The position numbers and the translations under genes are program-made. Source: Mucilaginibacter pallidiroseus (GTDB lineage: Bacteria > Bacteroidota > Bacteroidia > Sphingobacteriales > Sphingobacteriaceae). From it: a stretch of 64,000 nt of DNA. The DNA is taken from assembly GCF_007846085.1 (NCBI RefSeq), contig NZ_VOEJ01000005.1, forward strand, positions 124,001-188,000, given 5' to 3'. The notes under the pieces were generated by a model, which was not told the DNA's origin, did not search any database, and saw nothing but the letters and a program-made list of their open reading frames with translations. This document shows positions 25,067 through 33,794 of the stretch, one piece after another (position 1 is the first letter of the stretch; each line of letters starts with the position of its first letter).

Positions 25067-26389
25067 ATGCAGGCTACAATACTTATCATCGACGACGAAA
25101 AAAAGCTGAACGATTTGCTTACGCGCATTATTGGCCTCGAAGGGTTTAATGTTATACAGGCATTCAACGGTAAGGACGGCATGAAGTTGCTGGAGCGCGA
25201 AGATGTGCAGGTTGTTTTAAGCGACGTTAAACTGCCCGACGTAAACGGTGTCGACCTGGTTGCATCAATCAAAGCAAAAAAAAGCTATGTTGAGGTTATC
25301 AACCTTACTGCGTATGGTACAATAAATGATGGTGTAAAGGCTATAAAGAACGGGGCCTTCAATTACCTTGTTAAGGGCGATGATAATGAAAAAATAATCC
25401 CGCTGTTAAACCAGGCTGTAGACAAGGCTCGATTACAACAAGCTGCTTTTAATGCCGATAAAAAAGCTGCCGACAAATTCAGCTTTGCTCAAATAGTCGG
25501 CCACTCGAAAGCCATAACAGATGCCGTAAGCCTTGCACGGCGAGTGGCCGCTACCAATACCACGGTTTTATTATTAGGTGAAACCGGTACAGGTAAGGAA
25601 GTATTTGCATCGGCCATACATTATGAAAGTGAGCGCCGCCAAATGCCATTTGTAGCCATTAACTGCAGCGCCTTTACAGCCGAGTTATTAGAAAGCGAAT
25701 TATTTGGTTACAAGGCCGGAGCCTTTAGCGGTGCTAACCGCGATAAAAAAGGCTTGTTTGAAGAGGCCCATCACGGCAGCATCTTCTTAGATGAAATTGG
25801 TGAAATGAACCTGGAGTTGCAGGCAAAGCTATTGCGTGTGCTCGAAAGTAAAACGTTCATAAAACTGGGCGATACGCAAACTACTAAAGTTAACATCCGC
25901 ATTATGGCGGCCACCAATCGCGATCTTCAGCAGGAGGCCGAGGCAGGAAAATTCAGGCTCGATCTATACTATCGCCTTTCGGTATTCACCATATCGCTAC
26001 CCGCACTTAACCAACGAAGGGAAGATATTGAGCCGCTTGCAAGGTATTATCTCAACTTTTTTGCAGGCAATGAAAATCGACGTATAAAAATGAGCGATGA
26101 GTATTTAAAGCTTTTAAAACAGCATAACTGGAAAGGTAATATCCGCGAGCTGAAGAACCTGATTGAACGCTCGGTGATACTGGCAACCGACGAATTAACA
26201 GCTGATACCCTACCGCCACATTTCAACAATCAGGTTACGGAATCTTCATCCCTTGATCTGCAAAGCATCGAAAAGCATCACATCAGCAAAGTACTTACGC
26301 ATACCCGCGGCAACAAAACAGAAACCGCCCGGCTACTCGGCATTGGTTTAACAACGCTATATAGGAAGATTGAAGAATACGGCTTGTAA
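25067..26389 (+). CDS. Sigma-54-dependent response regulator (NtrC family), likely kdp activator
   Basis: The 440-residue protein has a receiver (1-120; acidic pocket Asp9/Asp10, phospho-acceptor Asp53, KGDD near 103), a central AAA+ domain and a C-terminal Fis-type HTH (ETARLLGIGLTTLYRKIEEY). The AAA+ part shows Walker A GETGTGKE (171-178), the sigma-54-contacting loop GAFSGA (218-223, where many members have GAFTGA) and LDEIGE. It lies upstream of kdpFABC and has no cognate kinase beside it; the nearest is the HAMP-PAS kinase at 33791, across the kdp operon. Similar kdp loci in Bacteroidota use such an activator in place of KdpE. Control of kdp is inferred from position. Confidence 0.92.
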   Translation: MQATILIIDDEKKLNDLLTRIIGLEGFNVIQAFNGKDGMKLLEREDVQVVLSDVKLPDVNGVDLVASIKAKKSYVEVINLTAYGTINDGVKAIKNGAFNYLVKGDDNEKIIPLLNQAVDKARLQQAAFNADKKAADKFSFAQIVGHSKAITDAVSLARRVAATNTTVLLLGETGTGKEVFASAIHYESERRQMPFVAINCSAFTAELLESELFGYKAGAFSGANRDKKGLFEEAHHGSIFLDEIGEMNLELQAKLLRVLESKTFIKLGDTQTTKVNIRIMAATNRDLQQEAEAGKFRLDLYYRLSVFTISLPALNQRREDIEPLARYYLNFFAGNENRRIKMSDEYLKLLKQHNWKGNIRELKNLIERSVILATDELTADTLPPHFNNQVTESSSLDLQSIEKHHISKVLTHTRGNKTETARLLGIGLTTLYRKIEEYGL

Positions 26390-26460
26390 GATTTATCTTA
26401 TGATGCCGAAGCATTTACAAACACTTAACTGATAGCATTCTTTCCCCTAAAACCCTCAGC

Positions 26461-26536
26461 TTGTCATGCTGAACGTAGTGAAGCATCTGATGACGGATTG
26501 CAAAGTATGCGAATAGATTCCTCGTCCATCAGAATA
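26461..26536. repeat. Dispersed imperfect palindrome, copy 1
   Basis: TTGTCATGCTGAACG with GAAGCATCT (26461-26488) is followed by a degenerate inverse AGATTCCTCGTCCATCAGAA. It belongs with the copies at 31278-31549, which share GTCATGCTGA and GAAGCATCT on the left and AGATCCTTCG with a GACAA end on the right. Confidence 0.65.
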
Positions 26537-26604
26537 ACAATAACTTTAACATTGTAGAGAGGCGACTTGCCGTACTTCCTACTCCCCCTTTCAAAACGAT
26601 AATC

Positions 26605-26632
26605 AACCCTTCCATAATGGAAGGGTTTTTTG
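26605..26632 (+). terminator. Rho-independent terminator before the kdp operon
   Basis: AACCCTTCCA-TAA-TGGAAGGGTT is a ten-pair perfect stem with a three-base loop and a T-run. It separates the sigma-54 activator transcript from kdp. Confidence 0.9.
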
Positions 26633-26710
26633 TTTTTAAAACTCTTTCAAGCTCATCTTAAATTAAATAAACAGCTCTTTTACAATTACTTAAACCTTAA
26701 AGCATTCACG

Positions 26711-26728
26711 TTGGCATTCCCATTGGCA
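26711..26728 (+). promoter_or_regulatory. Candidate sigma-54-like promoter element of kdp
   Basis: TTGGCATTCCCATTGGCA lies 24 bases before the first kdp-region ATG. It has the -24 GG and -12 GC bases of a sigma-54 promoter, but 11 rather than 10 bases lie between them. It can also be read as a direct repeat of TTGGCAT. A sigma-54 promoter is expected because the adjacent regulator is of the NtrC type. Confidence 0.35.
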
Positions 26729-26751
26729 TAGGGCTCTCAAATTATTATAAA

Positions 26752-26835
26752 ATGCTAACAATACTGCTCTTTTTGGCCATCCTGCTCAGCTGGTGGCTCA
26801 TCTTCAAATCAATTAACTGGTTCGAAAACATTTAA
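26752..26835 (+). CDS. 27-residue membrane protein upstream of kdpF
   Basis: This ORF encodes MLTILLFLAILLSWWLIFKS then INWFENI, one hydrophobic helix with an aromatic, lightly charged C-terminus. It ends six bases before the kdpF ATG and is preceded by the candidate promoter, so it would be the first cistron of kdp. The size and topology are like KdpF, but the sequence is distinct. It is either a second small Kdp subunit or a stabilising peptide; function is unknown. Confidence 0.5.
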   Translation: MLTILLFLAILLSWWLIFKSINWFENI

Positions 26836-26841
26836 CTCGCC

Positions 26842-26919
26842 ATGATCGCATTATTTATCATTTCAATAGCAGTCTTCATTTACATGGTATATGTACTGCT
26901 TAAACCCGAAAACTTTTAA
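26842..26919 (+). CDS. kdpF: KdpF, small subunit of the potassium-transporting ATPase
   Basis: The 25-residue protein has one membrane helix and the typical KdpF C-terminus YMVYVLLKPENF (compare the family ending L-L-R/K-P-E-x-F). KdpF packs beside KdpA and stabilises the KdpFABC complex in the inner membrane. It sits 12 bases upstream of kdpA. It is too short for routine gene finders, so it is easily missed in annotation. Confidence 0.85.
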   Translation: MIALFIISIAVFIYMVYVLLKPENF

Positions 26920-26931
26920 ACCGACATCGTA

Positions 26932-28650
26932 ATGAACACCGAACTTTTAGGCATTACAGCATCCTTTGTGCTGATGCTGATTATAGGCATACCGCTCGGC
27001 AAATACCTGGCAAAAATATTTGCAGGCGAGCGTGTATGGACCGATTTTATGAAGCCGCTTGAAAATGGCATTTTCAAACTGTCTGGCATTAACCCCAACG
27101 AGGGTATGGACTGGAAACAGTTTTTGAAAGCCATGATGGCCATCAACCTTTTATGGCTGGTATACGGCTTTTTTGTGTTACTATATCAAGACAAGCTGCC
27201 TTTAAATCCCGATGGCAACCCGGGCATGACGGCCGATCTTGCTTTTAATAGTATTATAAGTTTTGTAGTAAACTGTAACCTGCAGCACTACAGCGGCGAA
27301 AGCGGTGCATCATACTTGGTGCAGCACTTTATATTTATGTTTTTGCAATTTGTGAGCGCCGCAACGGGTATTGCCTGTGCTGTAGCAGTGTTTAAAGCGT
27401 TCCGCGACAAAACCACTACAGACCTGGGTAACTTTTGGAACTATTTCCTGAAATCGATCACCCGTTTGCTATTACCATTATCAATTGTTGTTGCACTGGT
27501 ACTAACTTTTAACGGCACCCCTTCAAGCTATGCAGGTAAAGACCAGTTTATCTCTCTACAGGGCGATACCGTGCACGTATCACGCGGGCCAGCTGCTCAA
27601 TTTATTGCTATTAAGCACTTAGGTACAAATGGTGGTGGTTGGTTTGGCGCAAACTCGGCACACCCGTTAGAGAACCCAAGCTACCTAACAAATATGGTGG
27701 AGATCGTTTCGCAAATGATCATTCCTATTGCTATGGTATTGTGCTTTGGCTACTTTATTAAACGTAAAAAGTTAGGCTGGGTAATATTTGGTGTGATGAT
27801 GATAGGCGCATTAATGTTGCTCATACCATCAATCAGCAGCGAAACGGGCGGCAATTCGGCCATAGCTAAAATGGGTATTGCACAGCCAACCGGCGCTATG
27901 GAAGGTAAGGAAGTAAGGCTTGGCCCAACAGCCACTGCTTTCTGGAGTACATTCACCACTATCGTTTCAACTGGCTCGGTAAACGGTATGCATGACAGTA
28001 CCATGCCCCTAACCGGTTTATGGCAATTGCTGGGAATGATGATTAACGGCTTTTTTGGCGGTTGCGGTGTTGGTGTACTTAACTATTTCATTTATCTAAT
28101 CATAGCAGTATTTATATCCGGCCTTATGGTTGGCCGTACGCCCGAATTTATGGGACACAAGGTTGAAGCACGCGAAGTTAAAATTGCAGCTTTAATAACA
28201 TTGCTTAGTCCGTTTTTAATTATGGTGGGCACTGCAGTAGCAGCCTACTTATTTACCAACCATGGCAATGCCGACTGGGCGGTGAAACCATCTGCGTGGT
28301 TAAACAACCCAAGTTTTCATGGCTTTAGCGAAATGTTGTATGAAATGACTTCGTCAAACGCAAACAACGGTTCGGGTTTCGAGGGTCTGGGCGATAACAA
28401 TATTTTCTGGAACGTATCAGCAGGTATTTTGATGATACTTGGTCGCTTCCTGCCAATTATTGGCCCGGTAGCTATTGCTGGCTTGCTGGCCAAAAAGAAA
28501 TTCATCCCCGAATCTGCAGGTACGCTTAAAACAGATACCGTAACCTTCGGCCTCATGACCTTCGCTGTAATACTTGTTTTAAATGCATTATCATACTTCC
28601 CTGCCCTGGCCCTAGGCCCTATTGCAGAGTTCTTTTCAATGCCTAAGTAA
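26932..28650 (+). CDS. kdpA: KdpA, potassium-binding channel-like subunit
   Basis: The 572-residue polytopic protein contains the four degenerate selectivity-loop regions of KdpA, for example NCNLQHYSGESGASYL, KHLGTNGGGWFGANSAHP, STGSVNGMHDS and SSNANNGSGFEGL. KdpA selects K+ and carries it across the membrane, energised by KdpB. Length is normal for the family. It is the first large gene of kdpFABC and is followed by kdpB after eight bases. Confidence 0.97.
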   Translation: MNTELLGITASFVLMLIIGIPLGKYLAKIFAGERVWTDFMKPLENGIFKLSGINPNEGMDWKQFLKAMMAINLLWLVYGFFVLLYQDKLPLNPDGNPGMTADLAFNSIISFVVNCNLQHYSGESGASYLVQHFIFMFLQFVSAATGIACAVAVFKAFRDKTTTDLGNFWNYFLKSITRLLLPLSIVVALVLTFNGTPSSYAGKDQFISLQGDTVHVSRGPAAQFIAIKHLGTNGGGWFGANSAHPLENPSYLTNMVEIVSQMIIPIAMVLCFGYFIKRKKLGWVIFGVMMIGALMLLIPSISSETGGNSAIAKMGIAQPTGAMEGKEVRLGPTATAFWSTFTTIVSTGSVNGMHDSTMPLTGLWQLLGMMINGFFGGCGVGVLNYFIYLIIAVFISGLMVGRTPEFMGHKVEAREVKIAALITLLSPFLIMVGTAVAAYLFTNHGNADWAVKPSAWLNNPSFHGFSEMLYEMTSSNANNGSGFEGLGDNNIFWNVSAGILMILGRFLPIIGPVAIAGLLAKKKFIPESAGTLKTDTVTFGLMTFAVILVLNALSYFPALALGPIAEFFSMPK

Positions 28651-28658
28651 TCTAAATC

Positions 28659-30692
28659 ATGACAACCAAATCAAATAAATTGTTCGAACCTGCCCTTGTG
28701 CAAACCGCACTTAAGGAATCGTTCATAAAACTTGACCCGCGCATAATGATGCGCAACCCGGTAATGTTTACTGTTGAAATAGGCACAGTAATCATGCTAT
28801 ACATGTGCGTATATAGCTTTACACACAGCGGCCAGGGTTCATTCGCATATAACCTTATCATCTTCATTGTATTGTTGCTAACCCTGCTGTTTGCCAATTT
28901 TGCCGAAGCTATTGCCGAAGCACGTGGTAAAGCACAAGCCGACAGCCTGCGCAAAACACGTGAAGAAACACCTGCAAACGTATTGCTTAAAGATGGCAGT
29001 ATAGTACAAAAATCGTCAAACGAGCTGCGTAAAGGCGATATGTTTGTTTGCGAAGCAGGCGACACCATCCCTACCGACGGCGAAATTACTGAAGGCCTTG
29101 CAACCATAGATGAATCGGCAATTACGGGTGAGTCTGCCCCGGTTATCCGAGAAGCGGGTGGCGATAAATCATCCGTTACAGGTGGTACGAAGGTATTGTC
29201 TGACAAGATAAAGGTTGTGGTTACCACAGAACCCGGCGAAAGCTTCCTGGATAAGATGATTGCATTGGTTGAAGGTGCCTCAAGGCAAAAAACACCAAAT
29301 GAAATTGCCCTTACTATATTGCTGGCCAGCTTCACGCTGATATTTATCATTGTTTGCGTTACGCTGAAACCATTTGCAGATTACGCCAACACGCCTATTA
29401 CCATTGCAGCTTTAATTTCTTTATTCGTTTGTTTAATCCCAACCACTATCGGTGGCCTTTTATCGGCCATCGGTATTGCCGGGATGGACAGGGCATTGCG
29501 TGCCAATGTGATCACCAAATCTGGTAAAGCGGTTGAAACAGCAGGTGATATCGACGTATTACTTTTAGATAAAACCGGCACCATTACTATTGGTAACCGT
29601 AAGGCAACCCAGTTTTGGCCTGCGCCCGGCATATTACCGGAAAATCTTGTAAAGGCTGCTGTCCTATCTTCATTAGCTGATGAAACCCCTGAGGGTAAAT
29701 CAATTATCGAGCTGGCTCAACAAAGCAATATGTGCATATCGATGGTTGCCCCGCAAGGTGCCGAGTTTATAAACTTTACTGCCGAAACCCGCTCGAGCGG
29801 TATCAACACCCCTGATGGGTTGAGAATACGCAAAGGCGCTTTTGATGCAATGCGTAAACTTACATTAAACGCAGGTAATAATTTCTCTGCCGATGTTGAA
29901 GAGCGTGTAAAAGCCATTGCATCAAACGGTGGCACACCACTGGTAGTTGCACAAAACGAACAGATTTTAGGCACCATCGAACTTCAGGATATTATTAAGC
30001 CGGGCATTGCCGAACGTTTTGAGCGCCTGCGCAAAATGGGTATTAAAACCGTGATGGTAACCGGGGATAACCCGCTTACTGCCAAATTTATAGCGCAAAA
30101 AGCCGGTGTGGACGATTTTATTGCCGAGGCCAAGCCTGAGGATAAAATGAACTACATTAAAGCCGAGCAACAAAGCGGCAGGCTGGTAGCCATGATGGGC
30201 GATGGTACGAATGATGCCCCTGCCCTTGCCCAGGCAGATGTGGGTGTGGCCATGAACAGCGGTACACAAGCCGCGAAAGAAGCCGGCAACATGGTTGACC
30301 TTGACAACGACCCTACCAAATTGATAGAGGTGGTTGAAATTGGCAAGCAGTTGCTTATAACACGCGGTACGCTTACCACATTCTCAATAGCTAATGATGT
30401 GGCCAAATACTTTGCCATTGTTCCTGCACTATTTATTGCATCTATACCGGCGTTACAGGCTATTAACATTATGCGCCTGCACAGCCCGGAGAGTGCTATC
30501 CTTTCAGCAGTCATATTTAATGCTATTATCATACCTATGCTTATACCATTGGCGCTTAAAGGTGTTGAATACAAACCAATTGGTGCAAGTGCATTATTGC
30601 GCCGCAACTTGCTGATATACGGCTTAGGTGGCGTTATTGCACCGTTTATCGGTATAAAACTTATCGATTTACTTATTTCCCTGTTCTTCTAA
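28659..30692 (+). CDS. kdpB: KdpB, P-type ATPase subunit
   Basis: The 677-residue P-type ATPase shows the phosphorylation motif DKTGTIT, the actuator motif ITGESAPV, the hinge [10 protein letters not shown] and [23 protein letters not shown] hydrolysis by KdpB drives high-affinity K+ uptake through KdpA. The length and motif order are complete. It is followed by kdpC after 12 bases. Confidence 0.97.
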   Translation: MTTKSNKLFEPALVQTALKESFIKLDPRIMMRNPVMFTVEIGTVIMLYMCVYSFTHSGQGSFAYNLIIFIVLLLTLLFANFAEAIAEARGKAQADSLRKTREETPANVLLKDGSIVQKSSNELRKGDMFVCEAGDTIPTDGEITEGLATIDESAITGESAPVIREAGGDKSSVTGGTKVLSDKIKVVVTTEPGESFLDKMIALVEGASRQKTPNEIALTILLASFTLIFIIVCVTLKPFADYANTPITIAALISLFVCLIPTTIGGLLSAIGIAGMDRALRANVITKSGKAVETAGDIDVLLLDKTGTITIGNRKATQFWPAPGILPENLVKAAVLSSLADETPEGKSIIELAQQSNMCISMVAPQGAEFINFTAETRSSGINTPDGLRIRKGAFDAMRKLTLNAGNNFSADVEERVKAIASNGGTPLVVAQNEQILGTIELQDIIKPGIAERFERLRKMGIKTVMVTGDNPLTAKFIAQKAGVDDFIAEAKPEDKMNYIKAEQQSGRLVAMMGDGTNDAPALAQADVGVAMNSGTQAAKEAGNMVDLDNDPTKLIEVVEIGKQLLITRGTLTTFSIANDVAKYFAIVPALFIASIPALQAINIMRLHSPESAILSAVIFNAIIIPMLIPLALKGVEYKPIGASALLRRNLLIYGLGGVIAPFIGIKLIDLLISLFF

Positions 30693-30704
30693 TTAATTAA
30701 GATC

Positions 30705-31274
30705 ATGAAAAATTCAAATATCATCAAATCAATACGCATCACATTGGTACTTACCGTGCTGCTATGCGTAATATATCCTGTGCTTATATCTATGGCGGGC
30801 AAATTGTCTAAAGGACAGGGTAACGGCGAAACTGTTACGCTTAACGGCAAAGTGGTTGGTTGTGCCAACGAGGGCCAGAAGTTTGATAAGCCCCAATACT
30901 TTTGGGGCCGCCCTTCGGCGGTTGATTACAACGCAGCCGGCTCTGCCGGTAGCAACAAAGGCCCAAGCAACCCCGATTACCTTAAACAGGTGAGCGACCG
31001 TATAGATACTTTGCTTAAATATCACCCTTACCTAAAACGCAGCGATATCCCTGCCGAAATGGTTACCGCATCGGGCAGTGGTTTGGACCCCGACATTTCT
31101 CCTGCAGCTGCTAAAATACAAATTGAGCGTGTTGCCAAAAATCGCTCGCTAAGTGTTGACCAGGTTAGCCAGTTGGTTGCCAAAAACACCGAAGCGCCGC
31201 TATTAGGCTTATTTGGCCCGGCCAAGGTGAACGTGTTAAAACTGAATGTAGCTTTAGACGAATTAAAGAAATAA
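30705..31274 (+). CDS. kdpC: KdpC, potassium-transporting ATPase subunit C
   Basis: The 189-residue protein has a single N-terminal membrane helix (IKSIRITLVLTVLLCVIYPV) and the KdpC periplasmic domain with FDKPQYFWGRPSAVDYN, SGSGLDPDISPAAAKIQ and VNVLKLNVALD near the end. KdpC stabilises the complex and raises ATP affinity. Compared with the enterobacterial protein nothing is missing. After it, 300 bases with three palindromic repeats separate it from the porin. Confidence 0.96.
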   Translation: MKNSNIIKSIRITLVLTVLLCVIYPVLISMAGKLSKGQGNGETVTLNGKVVGCANEGQKFDKPQYFWGRPSAVDYNAAGSAGSNKGPSNPDYLKQVSDRIDTLLKYHPYLKRSDIPAEMVTASGSGLDPDISPAAAKIQIERVAKNRSLSVDQVSQLVAKNTEAPLLGLFGPAKVNVLKLNVALDELKK

Positions 31275-31277
31275 AAC

Positions 31278-31549
31278 ATTTTCATGCTGAGACGCGAAGC
31301 ATTTATCAGCCTAAGTGGCGACACACAAAGCTGATAGATCCTTCGCTCTCGCTCAGAACGACAAAATAACGAAACAACCTTGTCATGCTGAACGCGGTGT
31401 AGCATCTATTATTGAACAGAACAACCTGCTTATAGATCTTGCTCACGATCACAAAAAGCAATCTTGTCATGCTGAGGAAAGAAGCATCTATTGCACAACT
31501 TGCAAGTTGACACATGTACAGCAATAGATCCTTCGTTTGCAGATGACAA
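31278..31549. repeat. Three tandem-spaced imperfect palindromes (copies 2-4) between kdpC and the porin gene
   Basis: Copy 2 (31278-31366), copy 3 (31380-31456) and copy 4 (31464-31549) each have a left arm with TCATGCTGA and GAAGCAT or AGCATCT, and an inverted right arm with AGATCCTTCG or AGATCTTGC ending near GACAA or CACAA. They match the element at 26461. Each can fold into a long imperfect hairpin, as REP/MITE-like elements do. The region has no ORF. It may modulate mRNA stability between kdpC and the porin. Confidence 0.7.
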
Positions 31550-31578
31550 TGAATGAATTATATATACACTAACAAAAA

Positions 31579-32658
31579 ATGAAAAAAGTACTATTTTATA
31601 TTGCACTTATACTTACATCCCTGTCTGTAAAGGCACAGGACTCTACCAAAACCAGCAACCTTAACATTAGCGGCTACGCCGAAATTTATTACGGTTTCGA
31701 CTTTAATAAGCCCGCTAACAACAATCGCCCGGGCTTTGTATACTCACACAATCGCCATAACGAGGTAAACCTCAACCTGGGGTTTGTAAAAGCAGCTTAT
31801 GATAACGGAAGTGTGCGCGCCAACGTAGCTTTAATGGCTGGCACCTACGCAAATGCAAACCTTGCTGCCGAGCCCGGTGTACTTAAAAACATCTTTGAGG
31901 CTAACGCAGGCTTTAAACTTTCAAAAACGGCAAACCTTTGGGTTGATGCGGGTATCTTTTCATCGCACATAGGCTTTGAAAGCGCCATATCAAAAGATTG
32001 CTGGGTGTTAACACGTAACATAGCTTCAGAGAACACCCCGTATTATGAGGCAGGTGCAAAAATCACCTATATTACTAATGATGGTAAACTAACCTTAGAC
32101 GGCTTATACTTAAACGGCTGGCAGCGCATAAACCGGTTAGATGGCAACAGCAAACCCGCAGGTGGCGCCCAGATAGTATGGAAACCAACATCGGCAGTTA
32201 CTTTAAACTATAGCAATTACCTGGGTATTGAAGGTGCAGATTCTGTTGGTGTACGCCGTTTTTATAACAACTTTTACGGTATTTTCCAGCTAACAAAAGC
32301 TTTAGGCTTAACGGTAGGTTTTGATTACGGCACACAGCAGCAGGCTAAAAACAGCAGCGAATACAACCACATTATTTCGCCGGTTGCTATAGCCCGTTAC
32401 CAAGTGGCTCCTAAATGGGCAGTTGCCGGTCGCGTGGAATATTACCAGGATAAAAACGGTATGATCATAGCAACAGGAACCCCCAACGGTTTTAAAACAA
32501 CAGGCTATTCCTTAAACATTGATTATGCGCCGGTTAGCAACGCCGTTATAAGGCTTGAGGGTAAAACATATAGCAGCAAAGATGATATATTTACCCGCAA
32601 CGGCAACCCGGTAAGCAACAACTCGCTTTTAACGGCAAGTTTTGCCATATCATTTTAA
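31579..32658 (+). CDS. Outer membrane beta-barrel porin of the kdp locus
   Basis: The 359-residue protein has signal peptide MKKVLFYIALILTSLSVKAQ and then alternating beta strands: SGYAEIYYGFDFNKP, WVDAGIFSSHIGFESA, and a C-terminal aromatic end LLTASFAISF. This outer-membrane barrel type (porin, OmpL-like) recurs in Bacteroidota kdp loci between kdpC and kdpD. It probably gives K+ or small solutes a route across the outer membrane; that is inference from location. It is followed eight bases later by the kdpD gene. Confidence 0.8.
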   Translation: MKKVLFYIALILTSLSVKAQDSTKTSNLNISGYAEIYYGFDFNKPANNNRPGFVYSHNRHNEVNLNLGFVKAAYDNGSVRANVALMAGTYANANLAAEPGVLKNIFEANAGFKLSKTANLWVDAGIFSSHIGFESAISKDCWVLTRNIASENTPYYEAGAKITYITNDGKLTLDGLYLNGWQRINRLDGNSKPAGGAQIVWKPTSAVTLNYSNYLGIEGADSVGVRRFYNNFYGIFQLTKALGLTVGFDYGTQQQAKNSSEYNHIISPVAIARYQVAPKWAVAGRVEYYQDKNGMIIATGTPNGFKTTGYSLNIDYAPVSNAVIRLEGKTYSSKDDIFTRNGNPVSNNSLLTASFAISF

Positions 32659-32666
32659 ATAAGCAT

Positions 32667-33794
32667 ATGCCTCCCGAAACAAACCAAACGGCAAACAATT
32701 TTCTGCAACTGGTAAAGCAGTCGCGCAGGGGAAAGCTCAAGATATACATTGGCATGAGCGCTGGTGTGGGCAAAAGCTACCGTATGTTGCAGGAGGCACA
32801 TGCTCTGCTTAAAAACAATATTGATATACAAATAGGGTACATCGAAACACATAACCGGGCCGAAACCCATGCACTCCTTGGGGGCCTGCCGATAATTGAC
32901 CGCCGCAAAACCTTTTATAAAGGTAAGGAACTTGATGAGATGGACCTGCAAACCATCCTTAACCGCCACCCCGAAGTGGTGATTGTTGATGAGCTTGCCC
33001 ACACCAATATTGAAGGCAGCAAAAACAGCAAACGCTGGCAGGATGTAATGGATATTTTGGAAGCTGGCATAAGTGTTATCACCGCGGTAAACATCCAACA
33101 CCTCGAGAGCCTCAATCAAGATGTTGAGCAGATAACCGGCATTACAATTACCGAACGTATCCCCGACCGTATACTTGACCTTGCCGACGAGGTGGTAAAT
33201 ATTGACCTTACGGCCGACGAGTTGGTTGCGCGATTAAAAGATGGCAAAATATACGAACAGGCCAAGATTGAACGCTCATTGCAAAACTTTTTCAGGAGCG
33301 ATAAGATCCTGCAATTGCGCGAACTGGCACTTAAAGAAGTGGCTCACCATGTAGAGCGTAAAATAGATATTGAGGTACCCAAGCAAATCAAATTGCGGCC
33401 CGAGAAATTCCTGGCCTGCATATCATCTAATGCCGAAACGGCCAAAATAGTGATTCGCAAAACAGCAAGGCTTGCCTCTTACTACCGGTCGCCGTGGATA
33501 GTGCTTTACGTACAAAGCAGTAGCGAAAGTTTGGACAGGATAAAACTTGATAAGCAACGCCACCTTATAAATAACTTTAAGTTAGCCACCGAATTAGGCG
33601 CCGAACTGATTAAACTTAAAAGTGACGCCATAACACAAACCATTATGAAAGTTGCCGAAGAAAAAGATGTTACCACCATTTGCATTGGCAAGCCGCACTT
33701 AAATTTGTGGCAGGTAATACTCCGAACGGCTATCTTTAATGAGTTACTTAACAAAATAGCCAAAACAGAAACAGATCTGGTCATATTATCATGA
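32667..33794 (+). CDS. kdpD: KdpD N-terminal half (sensor domain plus USP domain), no kinase part
   Basis: The 375-residue protein matches only the cytoplasmic N-terminal part of KdpD. The KdpD domain (about 20-230) has Walker A GMSAGVGKS (29-37) and VDELAHTNIEGS; the universal-stress-protein domain follows (about 250-375) with ICIGKP. The four membrane helices, GAF and kinase core of full KdpD (about 900 residues) are absent. The missing kinase part is probably supplied by the next gene, which starts four bases before this stop codon. The protein would sense K+, ATP or c-di-AMP (a known USP-domain ligand in some KdpD) and signal in trans. Confidence 0.93.
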   Translation: MPPETNQTANNFLQLVKQSRRGKLKIYIGMSAGVGKSYRMLQEAHALLKNNIDIQIGYIETHNRAETHALLGGLPIIDRRKTFYKGKELDEMDLQTILNRHPEVVIVDELAHTNIEGSKNSKRWQDVMDILEAGISVITAVNIQHLESLNQDVEQITGITITERIPDRILDLADEVVNIDLTADELVARLKDGKIYEQAKIERSLQNFFRSDKILQLRELALKEVAHHVERKIDIEVPKQIKLRPEKFLACISSNAETAKIVIRKTARLASYYRSPWIVLYVQSSSESLDRIKLDKQRHLINNFKLATELGAELIKLKSDAITQTIMKVAEEKDVTTICIGKPHLNLWQVILRTAIFNELLNKIAKTETDLVILS

